DNA from: Verrucomicrobiota bacterium
GTDB taxonomy: Bacteria > Verrucomicrobiota > Verrucomicrobiia > Chthoniobacterales > UBA10450
DNA length: 36,847 nt
Assembly (NCBI GenBank): GCA_003218525.1
Contig: QHNU01000064.1
Coordinates: 9,548 to 46,394 of the forward strand
Reading direction: 5' to 3'
Shown here: positions 1-8,155 of the stretch, piece after piece
Layout: each line of letters begins with the position of its first letter
Numbering within the stretch: the first letter of the stretch is position 1
Position numbers and translations under genes: made by a program
The notes under the pieces: generated by a model
Database searches by the model: none
What the model was told of the DNA's origin: nothing
Seen by the model: only the letters and a program-made list of their open reading frames with translations

Positions 1-1071
1 ACGAAGAGTGAAGTCGCGGCCGCCCTCCTGAAGCGGCACGAAGACATGCTTCGCTTCATGGGCGAACAATTTGCTAGCGCCTCCTTTGGTGTGTGGTTCG
101 GGCAGGCGTTCGGCTGGATTGTCGGGATTGTTTTTATGTTCCTGCTGCTGAGCGCGGCAAACACCGCCATCGTCGCCATGATCGGCCTGCTCTACATGAC
201 GGCGCGCGATGGCGAGATGCCGCCGCAGTTCAAACGTTTGAATCGACATGGCGTCCCGCGCTATCCCCTGTTGATCGCGGTCGGCCTCCCCATCGTCGTT
301 CTATTGGCCGCGACTAATTTCGAGAAATTGGCCGGTCTTTACGCAATTGGCGTGGTCGGCGCCATCACGGTCAATCTCGGATCCTGCACATTTAACCGCA
401 CGATTGGCTTTACCTGGTACGACCGCGTTCTATTCGGCCTCACCTTCACGATTCTTTTTCTTGTCGAAATTACCCTCGCGCATACCAAGCCAGACGCGCT
501 CTTCTTCGTCGTATGCGTCCTGGGCGTCGGGCTCGCCCTTCGTGCTTACACGTTAAAACGCCAGGGCATCACCACGCTGGTCGTAACCCGCCAGGTGGCG
601 GAGATGGTTTCGCCTACTCTCGGCGCGACGATGCGGCCGCGGCTGGAGGAGGGCCAGCGGATCATGGTCGCAGCCCGGGGCATTACCCCGGTGCTGTCCT
701 ACGCGCTGGATGAAGCGCAACTGCGCAAGGCCAGTCTCTATGTTGTATATGTGAAAGAACTCGCCGTTTACTACGGCGCCGGTCCGGTGCAGGCCACGCG
801 CGCCAAGTGGCAGGGCGATCCAGAAGCCAATGCAATTCTTTCCTTGATGTTGAAACTCGGCAGCGAACGCGATGTTCCGGTGATGCCAGTCTATGCCGTG
901 AGTGAGGATCCGGCTGCGACCATTCTCGATCTTGCCGCCACCATCGGAGTTGATTATCTCATGCTCGGTACGTCACATCGCCGCACCTTGGCGAATCTGC
1001 TTCGCGGCAATGTCGTGACCAACATCGCTGATCAATTACCCGACACGATCCGCTTGGTAATCTACGGATAA
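1..1071 (+). CDS. APC-type amino-acid permease with C-terminal UspA-like domain (5' end outside window)
   Basis: The frame is open from base 1, so the first Met at 46 is internal and the gene enters from the left. What is visible is the back half of a polytopic transporter: hydrophobic helices at about 120-185 (a 'VFMFLLLSAANTAIVAMIGLLY' like stretch read in part), 285-350 and 430-545, typical of the amino acid-polyamine-organocation superfamily. The last ~150 residues are soluble and resemble a universal stress protein fold, with a late 'MLGTSHRRTLANLLRGNV' segment like the UspA nucleotide-binding loop (G-x-S-x9-G). Permease-Usp fusions are known in this superfamily. Substrate cannot be read from the fragment. 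serA follows after 6 bases, so the two may be co-transcribed. Confidence 0.85.
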   Translation, partial: TKSEVAAALLKRHEDMLRFMGEQFASASFGVWFGQAFGWIVGIVFMFLLLSAANTAIVAMIGLLYMTARDGEMPPQFKRLNRHGVPRYPLLIAVGLPIVVLLAATNFEKLAGLYAIGVVGAITVNLGSCTFNRTIGFTWYDRVLFGLTFTILFLVEITLAHTKPDALFFVVCVLGVGLALRAYTLKRQGITTLVVTRQVAEMVSPTLGATMRPRLEEGQRIMVAARGITPVLSYALDEAQLRKASLYVVYVKELAVYYGAGPVQATRAKWQGDPEANAILSLMLKLGSERDVPVMPVYAVSEDPAATILDLAATIGVDYLMLGTSHRRTLANLLRGNVVTNIADQLPDTIRLVIYG

Positions 1072-1077
1072 GATTTA

Positions 1078-2673
1078 ATGGCGACGCGGCTGAAAGTACT
1101 GGTAGCTGATCCAATCTCACCCCGCGGGATTGAAGAACTCTCCCGTGATAAGTGTCTGGAAGTCGCTGTCTGCATGGAACTCCGCGAAGGCGAAATTCTC
1201 AAGCTCGTCGGTGATGCGCACGGAATAATTGTGCGCAGTCAAACCAAGATCACAGCGGAAATTCTAAATGCGGCGAAGCGATTGCGCGTCGTCGGCCGAG
1301 CCGGAGTCGGCGTAGATAATGTCGACGTCGAAACGGCGACGCGACGGGGCGTGGTCGTGCTCAATGCGCCGGGCGCAAACACTGTGTCCACAGCGGAACA
1401 CACATTCTCGTTGTTACTCGGGATCGCACGAAACATCTCGCGCGCGGACGCGACATTGAAAAGCGGCGTGTGGGAGCGAAAACGTCTCGAAGGCGTTGAA
1501 CTCTATAACAAAACGCTTGGTGTCATCGGAATGGGTCGAATCGGCAGTGAACTGAGCCGGCGCGCGATTGCTTTCGGCATGCGCGTGCTCGCATTCGATC
1601 CTTACCTTTCAGCCGCGCGTGCTCGCGGACTGCAAGTCGAGTTGGTGGAAGAAATCAACGACTTACTGTCAGCGGCAGACTTTATTACGCTGCACACCCC
1701 CCTGACGGCCGAGACACATCATATCCTGAATGCCGAACGTCTGAAGAAGACCAAATCTGGCGTACGCATTGTGAATTGCGCCCGCGGCGGGCTTATCGAC
1801 GAGCCTGCCTTAATTGAGGCGCTTCAATCCGGTCATGTCGCCGGCGCCGCTCTCGACGTCTTTGAAACTGAACCTTTACCGCCGGACTCGCCTCTCCGTT
1901 CTGTCCCGAACATCCTTCTCACGCCCCATCTTGGCGCCTCAACGGCGGAAGCGCAGGAGAGCGTCGGGATCGAAATTGCGCAATCGGTCCGGGCAGCACT
2001 GCTCGAGGGCACCATTCGCAATGCAGTCAATATGCCGGCACTGGATGCGAAAACGCTCGCCATCATCGGACCGCATTTGCGCTTCGGGGAAAAACTTGGC
2101 CGGTTTCTTTCGCAGCTGGCGCCCAGACGCGTCGATCACCTCAACATTAACTACAGCGGGAAAGTGAACGAAGTCGATACGACTGCGATCACGCGCGCAG
2201 TGCTAAAAGGGTTTTTACAAGCCGCTGGCGGCACGGAGGTGAACGAGGTGAATGCGCCCGCCTTCGCGGAAAGCCTTGGACTGAAAATCACCGAAACGCG
2301 ATTGAGCGCGCCCGGGGATTATTCGGACATGCTTGAGATTTCGGCAACGGCCGAGGGCACGAGCGTGTCAGTCGGAGGCGCATTTTTTGGAGCGACCCCT
2401 CGAATTGTCAGCGTGAACAGCCGCCCGGTTGAGGCGCGGCCCAGTGGCGTTGTCCTTGTGCTCGAAAACACCGATCGGCCCGGAATGGTAGGCCGAATTG
2501 GAACGCTGCTTGGGAATCGCGGTGTGAACATTGCCACCATGTCCCTCAGCCGAAATCAAGCCGGTGGCACCGCTCTGACTGTTTTGAATCTGGATAGCGC
2601 GCCCGGTGAAGACTTGCTCGATGAGATTCGCGCAAGCGAAGACATTCGAAACGCGCAAATCATCGAATTGTAA
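1078..2673 (+). CDS. serA: D-3-phosphoglycerate dehydrogenase
   Basis: Catalyses NAD-dependent oxidation of 3-phosphoglycerate to 3-phosphohydroxypyruvate, the first step of serine synthesis, in the cytosol. At 531 residues it is the long form: catalytic/NAD domains (about 1-320, with the Rossmann motif 'GMGRIGSELS' near residue 150 and the active-site segments 'CARGGLIDE' and 'TPHLGAST'), an intervening domain (about 325-450) and a C-terminal ACT regulatory domain ('LVLENTDRPGMVGRIGTLLG'). The ACT domain suggests serine feedback control, known for the family but not shown here. ATG start 6 bases after the permease stop. Confidence 0.96.
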   Translation: MATRLKVLVADPISPRGIEELSRDKCLEVAVCMELREGEILKLVGDAHGIIVRSQTKITAEILNAAKRLRVVGRAGVGVDNVDVETATRRGVVVLNAPGANTVSTAEHTFSLLLGIARNISRADATLKSGVWERKRLEGVELYNKTLGVIGMGRIGSELSRRAIAFGMRVLAFDPYLSAARARGLQVELVEEINDLLSAADFITLHTPLTAETHHILNAERLKKTKSGVRIVNCARGGLIDEPALIEALQSGHVAGAALDVFETEPLPPDSPLRSVPNILLTPHLGASTAEAQESVGIEIAQSVRAALLEGTIRNAVNMPALDAKTLAIIGPHLRFGEKLGRFLSQLAPRRVDHLNINYSGKVNEVDTTAITRAVLKGFLQAAGGTEVNEVNAPAFAESLGLKITETRLSAPGDYSDMLEISATAEGTSVSVGGAFFGATPRIVSVNSRPVEARPSGVVLVLENTDRPGMVGRIGTLLGNRGVNIATMSLSRNQAGGTALTVLNLDSAPGEDLLDEIRASEDIRNAQIIEL

Positions 2674-2722
2674 GACACGCAGCCAAAACTCCGCTAAGTC
2701 GCGATATGCGAGAAGAACAGTC

Positions 2723-2977
2723 ATGCAAGGTCTGATTGGAACTTTGGTCATCGGTCTGATCATCGGCGCTGTGGCAAAGCTGCTGATGCCGGGTCGCGAT
2801 CCCGGCGGCTGCCTGATCACGATCCTGCTCGGTATCGCGGGGGCGCTAGTGGCTGGGTATCTCGGGCGTGCGGTTGGTTGGTACGAACCCGGAGAGCCGG
2901 CCGGCTTCATCGCCTCAGTGATCGGGGCGATGCTCATTTTATTGCTCTACCGGTTTTTTCTGCGTCGCCGCCCGTAA
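2723..2977 (+). CDS. GlsB/YeaQ/YmgE family small membrane protein
   Basis: An 84-residue, very hydrophobic, glycine-rich protein with three predicted membrane helices (about residues 4-22, 30-49 and 61-78), a 'GCLITILLGIAGALVAGY' core and a basic C-terminal tail (RRRP). This is the pattern of the GlsB/YeaQ/YmgE (transglycosylase-associated) family, linked to stress responses in enteric bacteria; biochemical function is unknown. The ATG at 2723 is chosen because the family begins just before the first helix; an upstream in-frame start at 2606 would overlap serA and add unrelated residues. Confidence 0.85.
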   Translation: MQGLIGTLVIGLIIGAVAKLLMPGRDPGGCLITILLGIAGALVAGYLGRAVGWYEPGEPAGFIASVIGAMLILLLYRFFLRRRP

Positions 2978-3046
2978 GCGCCGAAAACAACGATCAGCGG
3001 ACGCGCGCCTCACTTGCGTCGGTGTCACTTCCGCGCTGATTTGCCT

Positions 3047-3966
3047 GTGCGACAACCGACTCGATTCGCGATCCTACCCGCCTTCGCTGCACTCTATGTA
3101 ATCTGGGGCTCAACTTATTTGTTCATTCGATTCGCGATCGATACCATTCCGCCGTTTCTCATGGCCGGGAGCCGTTATCTCACGCACACGCCCAAGGCGC
3201 GAAACGCCCGGACCCGGTAACATGGCGGAGCGCGGCGATCATCGGCGGTTTTCTCCTGCTTGGCGGGAACGGTGGTGTCACTCTTTCCGAAAAATTTATC
3301 CATACCGGCCTCGCCCCGGTCATGGTCGCAACTGTTCCCATTTACATCGCACTGCTCTCCTGGATCACCGGCGCGGCGCCGAGACCGAGACCGCTCGTCT
3401 TCGCTGGACTGGCCGGCGGGTTTCTTGGCGTCGGAATTTTGATGGCACCCTCGCTGCACTTCCGCGTGGGCGAAACGCGTCATCCGGGAATCGGCATGTT
3501 GATTCTGTTGGTTTCGTCCTTCCTTTGGTCCGTCGGTTCGCTCTATTCGCGCAACGCGAAAAACGCCGATTCACCATTTGTCGCCGCCAGCCAGCAGATG
3601 ATTTGCGGTGGGATGCTACTTGTGATTACGGGATTCGTTAGCAACGAAAGATTTCAACCGCATGCGCTCACGGCCCTCTCGGTTTGGGCCTGGATTTACC
3701 TCGTGCTCATCGGCGCAATCATCGGATTCACTGCTTACATTTTTCTGCTGCGACATTGTGATCCGGCCAAAGTCTCGACCTACGCCTACGTGAATCCAAT
3801 AGTAGCGGTAATTCTCGGCGCGTTTTTCGCAGGCGAAAAATTGAGCGGACGCTCGCTTCTGGCAACAGCTCTGATTATTGGCTCTGTCGCAATTGTGATT
3901 ACGGCCCAGCAATTTACGGCCAAATCTGCGCCGCCGATTTCGGCCGCGCTCGCGGAAGCGGATTAG
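3047..3966 (+). pseudogene. EamA/DMT-family exporter, broken by a frame-changing deletion near 3180
   Basis: Drug/metabolite transporter superfamily, EamA type. The N-terminal part (GTG at 3047 or TTG at 3014) encodes the family opening 'ALYVIWGSTYLFIRFAI' and 'PPFLMAGSRYL', then runs out of frame to a stop at 3218-3220. From about 3181 another frame continues the same protein ('PVTWRSAAIIGGFLLLGGNGG', then helices through to 3966). Compared with the family layout, roughly 10-15 residues of the second helix are missing at the junction; the frame change requires a loss of 3n+1 bases. The downstream frame has an internal ATG at 3322, which would give a 214-residue half-transporter. Either a real pseudogene or an assembly gap. 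Efflux substrate unknown. Confidence 0.75.
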
Positions 3967-3980
3967 CTACATTCCCAGAA

Positions 3981-5138
3981 GTGGAAACGCCGAAGCGCGA
4001 GACGGTCGAGGTTGTGCAAAGAAACTGGCGTGCCGAAGTCGAAACGGCACGGGTGTATCGCGATCTGGCCGAACGCGAACGCGACGAGAAGCGGAAAGCC
4101 ATTTTACTGCGAATGGCAGAAGCCGAGGAACGCCACGCTGCGCGTTGGAAAGAAAAACTACGTGATATGGGAGAACCGATTCCCCATTTGACCGATACCA
4201 CTTGGACTCGATTTAAGCGCCGGTTCACTCGCTCGCTCGGCACAGACATTGCCATCCGCCGCATGGAAGCGGCCGAGGAAAAGCACGAGCGGGAATTCAG
4301 CGAGCAGCGCGATCGTGCGCTCGCAAATGAAGCGGACGTGCGGGAATTCTTACGAACAAGCGCGCTCGAAGAGAAGGCGCACGCTCGCGCCTTGAAGACG
4401 ATGGCGCCGCCGCCGAGTCCAAAGACCGTGCTGGACACGATTTTGAAACGCGAACGTTGGCACGGGCGCGGCGGCAGCTGGGTGGCCGATGCCATCTATG
4501 GCGTTAACGATGGACTTGGCGCGGTATTTGGAATCGTGTCCGGTGTCGCTGGTGCGACCAATAATCAACAGCATTACGTTCTGATTTCCGGTCTCGCCGG
4601 CATGCTCGCCTCAGCGCTGTCGATGGGTGCGGGCGCATACTTGGCCGGCAAAAGCGAAGCCGAAGTTTACGAAGCCGAGATCGCGCGGGAAAAAGCGGAG
4701 GTGGAGGAGAATCCGGAGGAAGAGATCGAGGAAATGGCGCTCTTTTATCAGCTCCAGGGCTTCAGCCCAGAAGAGTCGCAGAAAATGGCGGAGCGACTGG
4801 CCGAGCAACCCGAGCAACTGGTCCAAGCTATGGCACAAAGCGAACTGGGGCTGTCCGAACATCGCTTTCCTAATCCTTGGAAGTCTGCGGCGTCGGCTTC
4901 GCTATCAACCGCCCTCGGCGCGTTTATCCCGATCATCCCGTTTTTCTTCATGACTGGATTGCCGGCGGTCATAGCGGCATTCGTCATCAGCATCCTGGCC
5001 CACTTTGCCGTTGGCGCAGTGAAATCAATCATCACCATTCGCTCGTGGTGGGCTTCGGGTTTTGAGATGACGCTGGTCGGCGTGATCGAAGCCGTAGTGA
5101 CCTACGGACTCGGACTCGCCTTTGGATCCCTCACCTGA
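3981..5138 (+). CDS. MbfA-like ferritin/VIT1 fusion, iron or manganese exporter
   Basis: 385 residues from a GTG start 14 bases after the EamA stop. Residues ~10-145 form a rubrerythrin/ferritin-like helical bundle with regularly spaced acidic and His residues ('EAEERHAARW', 'AAEEKHEREF', 'SALEEKAHARAL'), the usual di-iron ligand pattern. From ~165 onward is a VIT1/CCC1 membrane domain ('DAIYGVNDGLGAVFGIVSG'), with an acidic cytoplasmic insert rich in Glu (about 225-275) and three C-terminal helices. This architecture matches MbfA of rhizobia, an inner-membrane iron exporter protecting against peroxide stress. Metal specificity (Fe versus Mn) is inferred only. No Fur-type operator was identified. 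Confidence 0.88.
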   Translation: METPKRETVEVVQRNWRAEVETARVYRDLAERERDEKRKAILLRMAEAEERHAARWKEKLRDMGEPIPHLTDTTWTRFKRRFTRSLGTDIAIRRMEAAEEKHEREFSEQRDRALANEADVREFLRTSALEEKAHARALKTMAPPPSPKTVLDTILKRERWHGRGGSWVADAIYGVNDGLGAVFGIVSGVAGATNNQQHYVLISGLAGMLASALSMGAGAYLAGKSEAEVYEAEIAREKAEVEENPEEEIEEMALFYQLQGFSPEESQKMAERLAEQPEQLVQAMAQSELGLSEHRFPNPWKSAASASLSTALGAFIPIIPFFFMTGLPAVIAAFVISILAHFAVGAVKSIITIRSWWASGFEMTLVGVIEAVVTYGLGLAFGSLT

Positions 5139-5171
5139 TCACTCGAGGCGCAGGGTGACCATCGGATTGAA

Positions 5172-5197
5172 ATGCGTGGCGCGCCCCGCCCACGCCT
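5172..5197. terminator. Hairpin between convergent genes
   Basis: GCGTGG (5174-5179) pairs with CCACGC (5190-5195) around a GC-rich loop, in the 70-base gap between the convergent exporter and thioredoxin genes. There is no T-tract, so a role as bidirectional terminator is only suggested by position. Confidence 0.25.
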
Positions 5198-5208
5198 CGC
5201 GAGCCTCC

Positions 5209-5697
5209 TCAGCCGCGAAGCCAAGGCTCGAGAAATTTCCGGATCGCGGGCGCAGGCATGGCTCCGGCTTGCCGCGCTTCTTCCAGCCCATTTTGAAACA
5301 AGATCATCGTGGGAATAGCGGTAACGCGGAAGCGGTGCGACAGACTCGGCAACTCTTCCGTATTCACCTTGATTACAAGCCACCGCCCGACACCTTCGGC
5401 AGCAATTTTCCGCAACTCCGGCGCGACCATCTTGCATGGCCCGCACCAAGGCGCCCAGAAATCGGCCAAAACGGGAATGGTGGCGCGCCTGGTCACCGCA
5501 TCGAAAATCAAATCGCTCTGCACGTCGATTGGCTCTGACCGCAGGTGCAATTCCGCCCGACACTGGCCGCAATGAAACGTCTGTTTCAGGCCTTCGTATC
5601 TTAGCCGATTGCGCTTGCCGCATTGAGGGCAAGTCAACAACACGCCACGCTCATCCAGTTCAAACGTGATCGCCGGGGCAGTTTGAGTCGTGTTCAT
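5209..5697 (-). CDS. trxC: Thioredoxin 2-like protein with N-terminal zinc ribbon
   Basis: 162-residue cytosolic disulfide reductase. An N-terminal CxxC...CxxC zinc ribbon ('CPQCGK' ... 'CGQC', residues ~23-46) precedes a thioredoxin fold with the active site 'WAPWCGPCKM' and the cis-proline segment 'VTAIPTMILF'. This two-part structure is that of thioredoxin 2 (TrxC), which in E. coli is an oxidative-stress thioredoxin. ATG start at 5697; a GAGG-like Shine-Dalgarno sequence lies about 12 bases upstream. The gene is convergent with the MbfA-like gene, so both could serve oxidative or iron stress; that link is inference. Confidence 0.92.
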   Translation of the reverse strand: MNTTQTAPAITFELDERGVLLTCPQCGKRNRLRYEGLKQTFHCGQCRAELHLRSEPIDVQSDLIFDAVTRRATIPVLADFWAPWCGPCKMVAPELRKIAAEGVGRWLVIKVNTEELPSLSHRFRVTAIPTMILFQNGLEEARQAGAMPAPAIRKFLEPWLRG

Positions 5698-5732
5698 ATG
5701 AAACTATACCTCAAAGAGAGTCGTCGCTCGAA

Positions 5733-5761
5733 TGCGGTCCGGTTTGGCTAGGGCGACCGCA
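5733..5761. repeat. Inverted repeat upstream of the thioredoxin gene
   Basis: TGCGGTC (5733-5739) and GACCGCA (5755-5761) form a perfect 7-bp stem with a 15-base loop, 35-65 bases upstream of the thioredoxin start. It resembles the REP-like hairpins elsewhere in the window (GGTC/GACC stem) but could also be a leader structure. Confidence 0.35.
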
Positions 5762-5822
5762 CGACAGTCTTTGCTCTCCGCTATCGCTGGGAGGTTGGAT
5801 TTTACCTCCGCGCCTGCGGCTT

Positions 5823-5895
5823 TGGAGGTAAGGGGATTCGAACCCCTGACCTTCTCATTGCGAACGAGACGCTCTACCAACTGAGCTATACCCCC
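5823..5895 (-). tRNA. tRNA-Ala (anticodon CGC)
   Basis: On the minus strand a 73-nt cloverleaf: acceptor GGGGGTA pairs with TACCTCC and includes the G3:U70 wobble pair that marks alanine tRNAs; D arm GCTC-AGTTGGTA-GAGC; anticodon arm TCTCG-TTCGCAA-TGAGA; T arm with GGTTCGAATCC. Anticodon CGC reads GCG (Ala). CCA is not encoded: the discriminator A is followed by AAG. A decayed partial copy lies at 7955-7995. Confidence 0.96.
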
Positions 5896-5957
5896 GAAAG
5901 TCTTTTTCGACAGCGCGCATTAAAGTGAAGAATTCGGGCTCAATTTCAACCCAAGAT
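5854..5957 (-). repeat. Copy 1 of a ~100-bp duplication: 5' half of tRNA-Ala plus upstream flank
   Basis: Matches 7955-8053 in the same orientation. The tRNA part (5854-5894) is 40/41 identical; the flank is diverged but shares the exact blocks GTGAAGAATTCG (5925-5936) and AACCCAAGAT (5948-5957) with similar spacing. Similarity stops abruptly at both ends. The rest of 5958-6251 holds no gene I can support. Confidence 0.85.
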
Positions 5958-6251
5958 GGCACCATATCGAACTTGAAGTTCAAACGGAATGCATTTGAGA
6001 GAATCTCTACTATTGCACGCACGATTGGATACTACGCGATTCCTCGACCAGCACATGAAACGCGGTCACGGCAGTTTTACGGGCAGACGGCTTCTCCTCT
6101 TAGCTGGTCGTCAAATGGAATTACATCATTCAGAACCTCGCTGTTCGGTTTAAACCGAGGCTCCGGAAAACTAGTTCGAGACCACCGTCAATAACCTAAC
6201 CAAGTCGATGTAGCCGGGTCGCGCGAGCTTATATTTATTTAACATCCGGTC

Positions 6252-6785
6252 TCATCGCAGGTTGGTGGCCGAAATTGGAATCTCGTAATCGATGCCATCG
6301 TGCCGGACGCGGACTTTATCGCTGGTGCGGGATAACAGCTGGACCTTTGTTCCAATCCGCAGTCCAATTATTCCGTAAGGAATCGTGATCGAAACCGGCT
6401 TTGTCAGCGTGATGATATTCGGAATGCGCGGCGGAGTGATTGACGTAACTGCGACCGGCGATTTCAACGGCGCTGATTTAGCGCTAACCGAACGGGATGG
6501 CGAGGCATCGGCTGGCGCCGTGGGAACGCGGCTAGTATGTTTGTTCCACAGGTGGAGGTAAGTGTCGGCGTGAGCAATTAGGTTCTGCAAATTCGTGCGA
6601 GCATGCTCGTTCGCGACATAGCTGGTTTTCAGCCAAACGATGATTCCAATAACGATGATGGCTGCGGTTATCGCGAAGAAAACCTGGGCAAAAATGTTTG
6701 CGGGCTTTGCACCCTTAGGTTGGGTTGGGAGCGATGGGGGATTCACGCGAATCCGATTGTAGCAAATCATCGAGTAAGCGAGCAA
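6252..6785 (-). CDS. Single-pass membrane protein with C-terminal SH3-like region, unknown function
   Basis: 177 residues. A short Pro-rich cytoplasmic N-terminus is followed by one strong membrane helix ('FAQVFFAITAAIIVIGIIVW', about 32-52), a linker rich in Ser/Pro/Ala, and a C-terminal β-rich stretch ('IPYGIIGLRIGTKVQLLSRT' then 'KVRVRHDGIDYEIPISATN') that looks like a bacterial SH3-type barrel. Start uncertain: ATG at 6785 or the internal Met a few codons later. No conserved neighbour; it sits between the two tRNA-Ala copies. I do not recognise a named family. Confidence 0.65.
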   Translation of the reverse strand: MLAYSMICYNRIRVNPPSLPTQPKGAKPANIFAQVFFAITAAIIVIGIIVWLKTSYVANEHARTNLQNLIAHADTYLHLWNKHTSRVPTAPADASPSRSVSAKSAPLKSPVAVTSITPPRIPNIITLTKPVSITIPYGIIGLRIGTKVQLLSRTSDKVRVRHDGIDYEIPISATNLR

Positions 6786-7431
6786 GGGATTGCGCTGAAA
6801 TTGGCGCGTAGATAATAAGTAATTTTGCCGACAAAGGCGACTCAGCGTTTAAAGCTCTCCGTCGCTCGTTCTGACGAGAGCGAGGAGCGAAAGTCCGACC
6901 GCTCAAGTGTCTCAGCGACCCAGGCCTACATTGCTATCATCGTCGGCACGCGCGTGATGAAATCAATGACTGGTTCGAGACGTATCATAGAATGCAAGTC
7001 GGGTGCTGCCACGGACCGGCCGCCAGACCGCGGGTTCGGCGCACCCGACCACGCGCTCGAAATGAGGATAGTCACGACTGACAGAGTCACTATAACGGGC
7101 TGTTTTGCGCCTTGCGCACCAAGAGATTCCCCGTCTTGACAATGACGATAGGAATTTCTGGACAAAACAAGTGCATTCGCGCTTTTTCCTTCTATCCGAA
7201 TGCCAGAAATGAGAGGCATCAAAAGCGGAGGAGCCATCTGTGCGATCATCCGCGTATCAAAAAGGAGTTTTTTTTTATTGGCGCGTGAAGCATGGACTCT
7301 GCCGCTCTGAGGACGCCACCATGAGCCGAAATGAAGCAGCAATTTTCAAGTCACAATCTCACATCCGAAGTGACTACAGTGGCTCCCGATTGCGAATTGC
7401 CAGCAGCCGGACTTTCTGTCACTTTACGAGT
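6786..7431. other. Gene-poor stretch, no supportable gene
   Basis: A minus-strand open frame at 6926-7342 has one hydrophobic stretch ('IVTLSVVTILISSAW') followed by a polar tail, but no good start and no family resemblance. I see no RNA gene or repeat. The low coding content contrasts with the dense packing elsewhere and fits decayed DNA between the tRNA copies. Confidence 0.5.
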
Positions 7432-7704
7432 ATGAATACGCCGTGCAGGCTTTCGTGCTTGGCCGGTTGGATGAGGCAATGCGCCATCGCGTCTGTCACG
7501 CTGATAATTTGCGCATCGATGTTCGCGGCTGATCCAAGCAAGACCTTGGTAATTAAGACAGCACAGCAGACGGGGAAGAGCGTAAGGAAAAAGTGTTATG
7601 TCATGAGCTCCGTCTCTGGTGTTCCGCAGCCATGCGATCGGTTCGGCGGAATTCCGACCACGGCCAGCCCAATCCTCATCATCCGCTACGAGTCGACACG
7701 ATAA
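7432..7704 (+). CDS. Possible small secreted two-cysteine protein
   Basis: 90 codons from ATG 7432. The N-terminus has a plausible signal peptide (basic region, hydrophobic 'CAIASVTLIICASMFAA', cleavage near AFAA|DP). The ~57-residue mature part is basic, with two cysteines 13 residues apart ('CYVMSSVSGVPQPC') and a Pro/Gly-rich end ('DRFGGIPTTASPILII'). The ordered, non-random look of the mature part favours a real gene, but no family is recognised. The frame is open further upstream (to 7240), though those residues look non-coding. Confidence 0.42.
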   Translation: MNTPCRLSCLAGWMRQCAIASVTLIICASMFAADPSKTLVIKTAQQTGKSVRKKCYVMSSVSGVPQPCDRFGGIPTTASPILIIRYESTR

Positions 7705-7861
7705 TTCGGCGAGCCTTTTGCGGAAAATTGCGACGCGACTAGCAGAAAGCGCGCTGCTGGCTAACAGGGTTTCGCAGCGACCGATAGACAACAGTGACGC
7801 AATCGCGCGCGCGCGTTTTGTACGCCGGCTTTGTCCACTCGCGCCCCATTTCTTAGCACAT

Positions 7862-7934
7862 GTGAGACAACGTGAGATAACCGCGATTGTGTCCTCTTCC
7901 CTCTACGTGAACACGTGTGAGCGCGTGGGATAAC
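7862..7934 (+). repeat. Two imperfect 20-bp direct repeats beside the tRNA fragment
   Basis: 7862-7881 (GTGAGACAACGTGAGATAAC) and 7915-7934 (GTGTGAGCGCGTGGGATAAC) agree at 15 of 20 positions, 53 bases apart, about 20 bases from the tRNA-Ala fragment. Could be protein-binding sites or chance. The remaining DNA of 7705-8155 holds no gene I can support; 7805-7813 is a short CG dinucleotide run. Confidence 0.4.
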
Positions 7935-7954
7935 GTAAGCAAATCCGCAGTGGA

Positions 7955-7995
7955 CTCATTGCGACCGAGACGCTCTACCAACTGAGCTATACCCC
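7955..7995 (-). pseudogene. tRNA-Ala 5'-half remnant
   Basis: 40 of 41 bases match the intact tRNA-Ala gene from its second base through the anticodon arm; anticodon CGC is still present. The 3' half (variable loop, T arm, acceptor 3' strand) is absent, replaced by unrelated sequence, so it cannot make a tRNA. Confidence 0.92.
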
Positions 7996-8053
7996 AAAAA
8001 GTTTTTGGCCGCAGTTTAAGGTGAAGAATTCGAGTTTTATTTGAACCCAAGAT
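7955..8053 (-). repeat. Copy 2 of the tRNA-Ala/flank duplication
   Basis: Direct-orientation partner of 5854-5957. Includes the tRNA remnant plus a diverged flank with the shared blocks GTGAAGAATTCG (8021-8032) and AACCCAAGAT (8044-8053). Confidence 0.85.
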
Positions 8054-8155
8054 CCACCCGTTCTCTCGCAGTGTGTTGTTCTTGGCCCAAACAATCCCCG
8101 CCCCATAGAACAATTCCGCTGTGATGCAATTTGCCCTTCGATTTCCGTCGCAATC

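Noticed and set aside
6926..7342. 138-codon minus-strand open frame with one hydrophobic stretch
   Set aside because: No convincing start, no family resemblance, composition like non-coding DNA; left as part of the gene-poor stretch.
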